The notes under the pieces: generated by a model
Told to the model about the DNA's origin: nothing
The model's database searches: none
Seen by the model: only the letters and a program-made list of their open reading frames with translations
DNA from: Bradyrhizobium sp. JYMT SZCCT0180
GTDB taxonomy: Bacteria; Pseudomonadota; Alphaproteobacteria; Rhizobiales; Xanthobacteraceae
Direction of reading: 5' to 3'
DNA length: 64,000 nucleotides
NCBI RefSeq assembly: GCF_018130165.1
Contig: NZ_JAFCLZ010000001.1
Coordinates: 248,001 to 312,000, forward strand
Made by a program: the position numbers and the translations under genes
Shown: piece by piece, positions 58,409 to 64,000 of the stretch
How the letters are laid out: every line of letters begins with the position of its first letter
How positions within the stretch are numbered: position 1 is the stretch's first letter

Positions 58409-60661
58409 ATGTATCAACCCAGAGACCAGATCCAGTCGCTCAAGAAGTACGGCATAGAAATCGGCTCTACGACGCTGAGCGTCGAGCGTGCCGTTGATAT
58501 CGTGCGCCGGCAGTGGCCGCTGATCGCCTCGATCGTCGCCGGCACACTGGCGCTCGTCGTCATCTACCTGCTGACGGCAACGCCAATGTATACGGCGAAT
58601 GCCCGTATCCTGATGGATACGCGCCAGACCCAGGTGCTCGACAAGGATACCGCACTCAACAGCAACCTGATCGACACCGGATTTGTCGACAGCCAGGTCG
58701 AGATCATCGGCTCGGAGGACCTGATCCAGTCGATCGTGCGACGCCTGCGATTGACGGAGGACCCTGAATTCAACGGGTCCGATCCCGGAATAGTGGCGAT
58801 CATTATCGGCAAGACGCTTTCCCTGTTCGGGTCCGACGGGCCGCCCTCCAAGGAGCGGATCGAGCGCGCAGCCGTCGAGGCGGTGCAAAAGAATCTCAAG
58901 GTCGAACGCGTGCTCACGACCTACGTTCTGTCCCTCAACTACCGTTCCAAGAATGCGGACAAGGCCGCCCGAATCGCAAATGCGATCGCCGACGCCTACA
59001 TCGTTGGCGCGCTCGAGGCGAAATACCAGTCAACCAAGCGGGCCGGCGAGTGGCTGCAGCAGCGCAGCGCCGAACTGCGCGAACAGGCGACCGCGAGCGA
59101 CCGCGCCGTCCAGACCTTCAAGACAGAGAACAACATCGTCGGCACCAGCCGCGGCTTGATGACCGAGCAGCAGCTGTCGGACGTCAATACCCAGCTCATT
59201 CAGGCCCGCGCGGCCACTGCCGAAGCCAAGGCGCGTCTCGACAGAATCGAGGCGATTTCGGACAAGGATCTGGCTCAGCCGACCGTCACCGACGCCCTCA
59301 ACAACTCGGTCATCACCAGGCTTCGCGCCCAATATCTCGATCTGGCGGGCCAGTATGCCGATTGGTCAGCGCGCTATGGCAAGACCCATCAGGCATCGGT
59401 CAATCTCAACAACCGCATGGAAGAGCTGCGCAAGGCGATCGCCGACGAAGTCCGCCGTATCGCCGACGCCTACCGAAGCGACTACGCCATCGCCAAGAGC
59501 CGCGAAGCCTCGCTTGAGGAAAACATGAAAGGACTGGTCGCCCAGGCCGGCAACACCGGTCAGGCGCAGGTAAGGCTGCGTGATCTCGAAAGCGCCGCCG
59601 ATACCTATCGCAACCTGTACAACAACTTCCTCGAGAAGCTTCAACACGCGACGCAAAACCAGAGCTTCCCGATCAGCGAAGCGCGCATCATCGGCACGGC
59701 GGTCAAGCCCGACAAGAAGAGCTCGCCCAAAACCCTGCTGGCGCTGGTCGGTGGCCTGGTCGGCGGACTCTGCTTCGGATTCGGCGCGGCCTTCTCGAAA
59801 GAGCTCATGAGTGACGTTCTGCGGTCTCCCAGCGAGGTCGAGGACGAACTCGGCGTGAAGTGCCTCGGCGTGCTCCCCGATCTGCGTCCGCAGAAGCCGG
59901 TTGGGAAAAAGGCGCGCCTGCTGCTGCCGATCGATAATTCTGCAGCGAAGGACAAGGACGATTCCCTCTCCCACTATGTCGTCGACCACCCGTTTTCGCG
60001 CTACGCCGAAACCTTGCGGAACATCAAGGTTTCCATCGACGTCGCCCGGCTGACCCGCGACGTCCGCGTGATCGGCATCGTCTCTTCGTTGCCGAAGGAG
60101 GGAAAGACCACGGTTGCCGCCAATTTTGGTCACCTGATCGCCTTGACCGGTCACCGTACCCTGCTGATCGATGGCGACCTGCACACCCGCTCGCTGACGC
60201 GCGAACTGGCACCGAACGCCAAGACCGGCTTGCTGGAAGCTCTCAGGGATCCCCAGTCGCTGGGTCAGCACATCAAGCGCAGCAAGGAAACCGGGTTGGA
60301 TTTCCTTCCGTCCTTCGTCGTCGCGCGCATGGTCAATTCGGCTGACGTGATGGCGTCCAAGGCGATGACGGATATGCTGGCGACGGTGCGCGACAGCTAC
60401 GACTACATCATCATCGATCTCGCGCCGGTGATGCCTGTGACCGACGCCAAGGCGATCAGCCACCTCCTTGATGCGATGGTCTATGTCATCGAGTGGGGCC
60501 GGACGACGCGCAGCGCGTTGCAGGAATCGCTGGCCAGCTCGGAGGCCATCCAGAAGAAGCTTCTCGGGGCGGTTCTCAACCGGGCAAACCCCAAGATGCT
60601 CAAGCGTATCGAGGCCTATAAGGGCTCACACTACAACAGCTACTATGTCGAAGGCGCCTGA
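58409..60661 (+). CDS. Chain-length regulator / tyrosine autokinase (Wzc/ExoP-like)
   Basis: From ATG 58409 the product has 750 residues. Residues about 20-470 are a Wzz domain with a membrane helix at each end (about 40-62 and 435-460) and a long periplasmic coiled coil. The cytoplasmic BY-kinase domain shows Walker A LPKEGKTTVAANF (about 561-573), Walker A' LLIDGDLH and Walker B YIIIDLAPV. The C-terminus has four Tyr in YKGSHYNSYYVEG for autophosphorylation. It controls polymer length and partners the Wza-type exporter. The frame is open upstream to 58331, but MYQPRD at 58409 is the natural start. Confidence 0.92.
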   Translation: MYQPRDQIQSLKKYGIEIGSTTLSVERAVDIVRRQWPLIASIVAGTLALVVIYLLTATPMYTANARILMDTRQTQVLDKDTALNSNLIDTGFVDSQVEIIGSEDLIQSIVRRLRLTEDPEFNGSDPGIVAIIIGKTLSLFGSDGPPSKERIERAAVEAVQKNLKVERVLTTYVLSLNYRSKNADKAARIANAIADAYIVGALEAKYQSTKRAGEWLQQRSAELREQATASDRAVQTFKTENNIVGTSRGLMTEQQLSDVNTQLIQARAATAEAKARLDRIEAISDKDLAQPTVTDALNNSVITRLRAQYLDLAGQYADWSARYGKTHQASVNLNNRMEELRKAIADEVRRIADAYRSDYAIAKSREASLEENMKGLVAQAGNTGQAQVRLRDLESAADTYRNLYNNFLEKLQHATQNQSFPISEARIIGTAVKPDKKSSPKTLLALVGGLVGGLCFGFGAAFSKELMSDVLRSPSEVEDELGVKCLGVLPDLRPQKPVGKKARLLLPIDNSAAKDKDDSLSHYVVDHPFSRYAETLRNIKVSIDVARLTRDVRVIGIVSSLPKEGKTTVAANFGHLIALTGHRTLLIDGDLHTRSLTRELAPNAKTGLLEALRDPQSLGQHIKRSKETGLDFLPSFVVARMVNSADVMASKAMTDMLATVRDSYDYIIIDLAPVMPVTDAKAISHLLDAMVYVIEWGRTTRSALQESLASSEAIQKKLLGAVLNRANPKMLKRIEAYKGSHYNSYYVEGA

Positions 60662-61448
60662 CGCGGCGCTGCCGTATCGGCCATCCCGCCGCCTCCATCG
60701 CCGGCTCATGCTGAGCGCCAATATCCTTCTTGCCGCCGGCGCACTGGTTTGGGCGGCGCGGGTAGTTTCCGACATTGGCGATCCGGCGGTTCCGCTCGTT
60801 GCCAGCCGCCTTGCACGCGGCGAGAAGTACGACCCGACCCTCATGCGGGGAATGATTGCCGCAAACCTCCCGGCCGCCGAGCGGCAATGCAATTCGAAGA
60901 CGCTTCGCGAGTTGCTGCTCCTGCAGATCGGACTAGCCGATGAAACGGTGCGCAGCGCCGATCTGCTGCAGGCCGACGCCGACACCGCCGGCGTCAACTC
61001 GCAAAGCAAGGCGCTGATTGCGTGCGCCCCCACCGAATCGCTTGGCTGGCTCGGGATGTACTGGTCCAGCATCCGCCTGGAGGGTTTCGGGCCGCGCGCA
61101 GTGGCGCTTCTTGACCAGTCCTATCGCCAGGCGCCCCACGAGGCCTGGCTCCAGCTCATTCGAGCGCCATTGGCGCTGCGGAGCTTCAACGCCCTGCCAC
61201 CCGCCCTGCAGGACGCGGTCGTACAGGATTTCGAAGACATTTTTCAAGCCCGGCTATATCCAAGCGCAGCCATACTCTATCAAGGGGCAACCGCCAGTGC
61301 CCAAGCGAAGCTGCTCGACCGAACCTGTGCCGCTGCGGAAACCGAGCGGCTGGTATTTCTTCATTTCGTGTCCGAGAGCGGATTGCAGATCCGCCACCGT
61401 TGCTATCCGGCAGGTCCCGCGCCAGCCGTCGATGTCCGGCGACCGTGA
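60645..61448 (+). CDS. Membrane-anchored protein of unknown function, coupled to the Wzc-type gene
   Basis: From ATG 60645, which lies inside the tyrosine tail of the previous gene (17-bp overlap in another frame), the product has 267 residues. Residues about 22-42 form a membrane helix; the remainder is helical, with conserved-looking Leu/Ala pairs, and is probably periplasmic. I do not recognise it. Overlap and strand imply translational coupling with the chain-length regulator and a role in polysaccharide export. The frame is open further upstream, but only as a shadow of the kinase. Confidence 0.72.
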   Translation: MSKAPDAALPYRPSRRLHRRLMLSANILLAAGALVWAARVVSDIGDPAVPLVASRLARGEKYDPTLMRGMIAANLPAAERQCNSKTLRELLLLQIGLADETVRSADLLQADADTAGVNSQSKALIACAPTESLGWLGMYWSSIRLEGFGPRAVALLDQSYRQAPHEAWLQLIRAPLALRSFNALPPALQDAVVQDFEDIFQARLYPSAAILYQGATASAQAKLLDRTCAAAETERLVFLHFVSESGLQIRHRCYPAGPAPAVDVRRP

Positions 61449-61462
61449 AACGACGTTGCGGG

Positions 61463-61846
61463 CTACGGCTTTGCGGCACCCCATGCGACGGGCGCGAAAT
61501 CGTTCAGGCTTCGCTCATTGGATGACTGGCCCTTGAACATCAGCAGGCCGCGGCTTGTGGCGACGATGTCGCCGGCGCGTAAACTGTCATCCTCCAGAAT
61601 TTTTTGGAATGCTTCGCGGGCAACGTCCGCATCGGACGGCGTGGGCTGGGCAAAACTCCGCCCTTCACGCCTTCTTTCCTCGATGCGCCGGCGTGCGGCC
61701 TCAATATCGGCAAGCCACTGTTCGCGAGACATTCTGGGCTCGCCGGGCTGTTCCGACTCCGGCTCAACCTGCGCCATGACACCGGGCGGAAAAACGCCGC
61801 CAAGGACCAGTGCCGCAATCAGGACCCTGAATGATGCCAACAGCAT
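61463..61846 (-). CDS. Small exported protein, unknown
   Basis: The 127-residue product has a Sec signal peptide (about residues 1-25, ending VMA-Q) and a helical, charged mature part (WLADIEAARRRIEERRREG, about residues 44-62) followed by a small folded-looking end (SLRAGDIVATSRGLLMFKG). No family is recognised. It lies between the gene at 60645 (convergent, 14 bp) and the initiating transferase (same strand, 75 bp upstream), and is probably transcribed with the latter. The charged helix suggests protein contact in the periplasm. Confidence 0.68.
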   Translation of the reverse strand: MLLASFRVLIAALVLGGVFPPGVMAQVEPESEQPGEPRMSREQWLADIEAARRRIEERRREGRSFAQPTPSDADVAREAFQKILEDDSLRAGDIVATSRGLLMFKGQSSNERSLNDFAPVAWGAAKP

Positions 61847-61921
61847 CGGAAACTCTTAGACCAAGAGCCCCGAAAGGCAAAGTCGCGGAATCAGCCGGGC
61901 GCGGGACGCATCCCGTCCCGC

Positions 61922-63355
61922 TTAATACGCATCCTGATACATCATGACCATCGCGGTCCGGATGATAATCCGCATATCCAGCCAAATGCTCCAGTTGCTG
62001 ACGTACCAGACGTCATACTCGACGCGCTTTTCCATCAGGTCGATGGTCGGCGTTTCGCCGCGGAAACCGTTGACCTGCGCCCAGCCCGTCAAGCCTGGCT
62101 TCATATGATGGCGATACACATAATTGCTGATCACCTGGTCGTAATAATTGTCATGGGCCACCGCATGCGGTCGCGGACCGACCAGCGACATTTCCCCGCG
62201 CAGCACGTTCCAGAGCTGCGGCAATTCATCGATGCTGGTTTTTCGGAGGAAGCGGCCAACCCGGGTCACCCGCCTGTCCTGCTTGGTCGCTTGGGTAACG
62301 GTGTGGCCGTTCTCCGCAACGCTCATGCTGCGAAACTTCCAGATCTCGAAAGGCTTTCCGTTGAAGCCGCGGCGGGACTGCCGGAAGATGATGCTGCCCT
62401 CTGAATCGAGCTTGATCAAAATCGCTGAGATGATCAACAGAGGCGCCAGCATCAAAAGGGCAATCGAGGCGAGGCCGATATCCAGACACCGCTTCTGCGC
62501 GCGTTCGAATATCGAGAGCGGCGGCCGCTGGATTTCGATCGCCATCGTTCCGCTGACGGGCATGAACGGCCGCGAAACCAGATCTGCGATCGGGAAATCA
62601 GGCAACAGCCGAATCGGCTGCGGAACCTGGCGCAATCGCTGACTCAGCTTCTGAAGCATCGGCAGTTCGTTCCAGTCGATTGCCAGTAGAAACTCCTCGG
62701 CGTTCGTCGTGCGCGACTGCCGAATGATGTTCAAAATCTCGGCATCGAGGGCCGCGTCATCCTGCGTCGCGTTCAACACGAAGTGACGCACGACGTCGAA
62801 GCCGTTCTTGCGCAAGTCCTTGAAGCGATTCGAAGTAAAATCGAGCGGTTTCAGGCTGAGCAGCACGACCCTGCGGTCAATCAGGTGACCCTTTGCCAGC
62901 GAAGACGCCAAGCCGATGCGCCACGCCGCCCGGTGCGCGCCCAGGCTGACAAGTCCGGTAATCGCGAACACGATGGTCGTACCGCGCGAAAGGCTCGTCG
63001 TCGATTTCAGCAGAAAGGCGATGAGAGCCAAAATCGCCAGCGACATCATCCAGACGAATACAACCTTGCGCGCCTGCCACATTCCGTTGAACAGACGATG
63101 GCTGTCGTAGACGCGCTGGAAAAAAGCGATGGCGACGAACGCAACACCGACGATCAGGCCCGCACCAATCGTCGCTTCCTGGTCGGCCGGCGTCCCCATG
63201 AACTGGCGGTATATGACGCCCGCCGCGAGATAACTCAGCAGGATCAGCAGAAAATCGCCACTGATGAGGAAAATCTGGAAGGGGCGCTGCAGGGATGCGC
63301 CACGGCTCGCGATCGTCGCAGAGACGTCTTCGGAACCATATGTTGTTGCAGACAT
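61922..63355 (-). CDS. Undecaprenyl-phosphate glycosyl-1-phosphate transferase (WcaJ/WbaP/ExoY type)
   Basis: The 477-residue product has an N-terminal block of four to five helices (about residues 25-145), a central Rossmann-like CoA-binding-type domain (about 160-260) and a C-terminal sugar transferase domain. The latter shows KFRSMSV, LRKTSIDELPQLWNV, GEMSLVGPRPHAV and KPGLTGWAQVNGFRG, the hallmark motifs of the polyisoprenyl-phosphate hexose-1-phosphate transferase family. It starts the repeat unit by placing glucose- or galactose-1-phosphate on undecaprenyl phosphate. The start at ATG 63355 follows gagggcctg. Confidence 0.93.
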   Translation of the reverse strand: MSATTYGSEDVSATIASRGASLQRPFQIFLISGDFLLILLSYLAAGVIYRQFMGTPADQEATIGAGLIVGVAFVAIAFFQRVYDSHRLFNGMWQARKVVFVWMMSLAILALIAFLLKSTTSLSRGTTIVFAITGLVSLGAHRAAWRIGLASSLAKGHLIDRRVVLLSLKPLDFTSNRFKDLRKNGFDVVRHFVLNATQDDAALDAEILNIIRQSRTTNAEEFLLAIDWNELPMLQKLSQRLRQVPQPIRLLPDFPIADLVSRPFMPVSGTMAIEIQRPPLSIFERAQKRCLDIGLASIALLMLAPLLIISAILIKLDSEGSIIFRQSRRGFNGKPFEIWKFRSMSVAENGHTVTQATKQDRRVTRVGRFLRKTSIDELPQLWNVLRGEMSLVGPRPHAVAHDNYYDQVISNYVYRHHMKPGLTGWAQVNGFRGETPTIDLMEKRVEYDVWYVSNWSIWLDMRIIIRTAMVMMYQDAY

Positions 63356-63732
63356 CTCAGGCCCTCGTCACTTCCATCACTGCAACCGCCGAAATCGCCG
63401 CAACCACCGAACGTTCTGATTTAAATAACCGGAGGGCAGCGAGCGATGCCGATTAAATCTCGTGGAGGGATTTCCGACAACGCCTTGAGAGAGTGCTAAC
63501 CAATCGAAGCGAGAGTGTGGCACCGCACCCAAAAAAATCAAATGTATTTTTGCATTGCGTCAATGCGGCAATTAAATGATCAGTCCATGCTATTTAAATA
63601 TTCAATATGCGCGCCATATACGCAACGGACCATCAAAAACAGGGCAATTTTTTCCTACCCCGTCACAATCCTGATAATCGCGTCATTATGCTGATAATTA
63701 TGTGACGCCGGCGCAGCACGCACTTCGTGCGC
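63356..63732. promoter_or_regulatory. AT-rich regulatory region before the initiating transferase (377 bp)
   Basis: No gene is supported. Motif copies occur at 63419 (ATTTAAAT), 63451 (gattaaat), 63571 (attaaat) and 63592 (ATTTAAAT). A separate element at 63661-63707 has inverted ends (cgtcaca / tgtgacg) enclosing two ctgataat copies 20 bp apart. The region is the likely promoter of the initiating transferase, with dense regulation. Confidence 0.55.
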
Positions 63733-63999
63733 TTATCGAGATCGCGTTTCGGCATCAATGCGGGGATGGGCCAATTGGTGCCAGGCCCAGGAGGACCTCA
63801 CAACCGTTGCCAGATCCGAGCAACCGGGACGAAAATCGAGATCAGCGCGAGCTGCCGACGGATCCGCGACCAGAATCGGCGGATCGCCGGGCCGACGCGG
63901 CTTTGTCACCAGTGGAAGGTTAAGGCCTGTTTCGCGCTCGATGGCCGCCAGCACCTGGCGCACCGAGAATCCAGAACCCGTACCGAGATTGTAGCGGCC
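63733..63999 (-). CDS. galE: UDP-glucose 4-epimerase C-terminus (5' truncated)
   Basis: The minus-strand frame enters from the window edge and ends at 63733. It reads YNLGTGSGFSVRQVLAAIER, then RRPGDPPILVADPSAARADL and SSWAWHQ, which are the conserved C-terminal parts of GalE (the NLGxGxGxSV and RRxGD motifs). A GTG at 63963 is not the true start. The enzyme makes UDP-galactose from UDP-glucose, supplying EPS synthesis. The catalytic Tyr-x-x-x-Lys part lies outside the window. Confidence 0.88.
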   Translation of the reverse strand, partial: GRYNLGTGSGFSVRQVLAAIERETGLNLPLVTKPRRPGDPPILVADPSAARADLDFRPGCSDLATVVRSSWAWHQLAHPRIDAETRSR

Positions 64000-64000
64000 G

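Noticed and set aside
1..64000. tRNA, rRNA, CRISPR arrays, transposases, integrases and prophage genes
   Set aside because: None was seen on reading the window; the only repeats are palindromic intergenic elements, the duplicated gene pair and the intragenic 486-nt repeats.

Overview
This window looks like chromosomal DNA of a high-GC alphaproteobacterium of the Bradyrhizobium/Nitrobacteraceae type. The evidence is a homospermidine synthase beside a fold-type III ornithine/lysine decarboxylase, several families of palindromic intergenic repeats like those that litter Bradyrhizobium genomes, an alphaproteobacterial Zur box, and a long rhizobial-style exopolysaccharide (EPS) locus. I see no rRNA, tRNA, CRISPR array, transposase or phage gene. 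The genus assignment is an inference from gene content, not a measurement.

Region 1 (1-21.9 kb) is mostly housekeeping and stress genes. It starts with a 5'-truncated decarboxylase, a GNAT acetyltransferase, a RidA-like protein and homospermidine synthase (polyamine metabolism). It continues with a small Cys-rich lipoprotein, an acetoacetate decarboxylase-like protein, an MgtC-type membrane protein and two exported or membrane-anchored unknowns. A zinc operon follows on the minus strand from 12370 down to 7522: a His-rich mini-protein, znuC, znuB, znuA, a CobW-type GTPase and a WD40-like protein. A near-perfect Zur palindrome lies immediately in front of the first start codon. Upstream lie two half-size permeases, the fluoride channel crcB and the superoxide dismutase gene sodB. 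Then come a GNAT protein, a MATE exporter, a DUF3095 protein, htpG, a metallo-beta-lactamase-fold protein and a VanZ-like protein.

Region 2 (21.9-64 kb) is one surface-polysaccharide locus of at least 42 kb. It encodes nucleotide-sugar epimerases at both ends, the initiating undecaprenyl-phosphate glycosyl-1-phosphate transferase, at least seven glycosyltransferases, and two Wzx-type flippases. Two polymerase/ligase-like membrane proteins, a Wza-type exporter lipoprotein and a Wzc-type chain-length regulator/tyrosine autokinase complete the export route. Decorating enzymes are three acyltransferase-3 proteins, one left-handed beta-helix acetyltransferase and one methyltransferase. Four of the glycosyltransferases form a tandemly duplicated gene pair (A1-B1-A2-B2). 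A type I secretion ABC transporter and its adaptor sit beside the sugar genes. Their probable cargo is a 1456-residue protein with a glycosidase-like N-terminus, five 162-residue repeats and a type I secretion-like C-terminus. A second glycosidase with a signal peptide, a bacterial transglutaminase-like cysteine peptidase and several unrecognised exported proteins complete the set.

The most unusual features are regulatory. The gaps of the EPS locus repeatedly carry an AT-rich motif (core TTAAAT, often GATTTAA or ATTTAAAT). It includes a 15-bp palindrome at 55904-55918 and a four-copy array with 20-bp phasing at 57727-57792. I did not see this motif in the gaps of the first 21.9 kb. It may be the operator set of a cluster-wide regulator.
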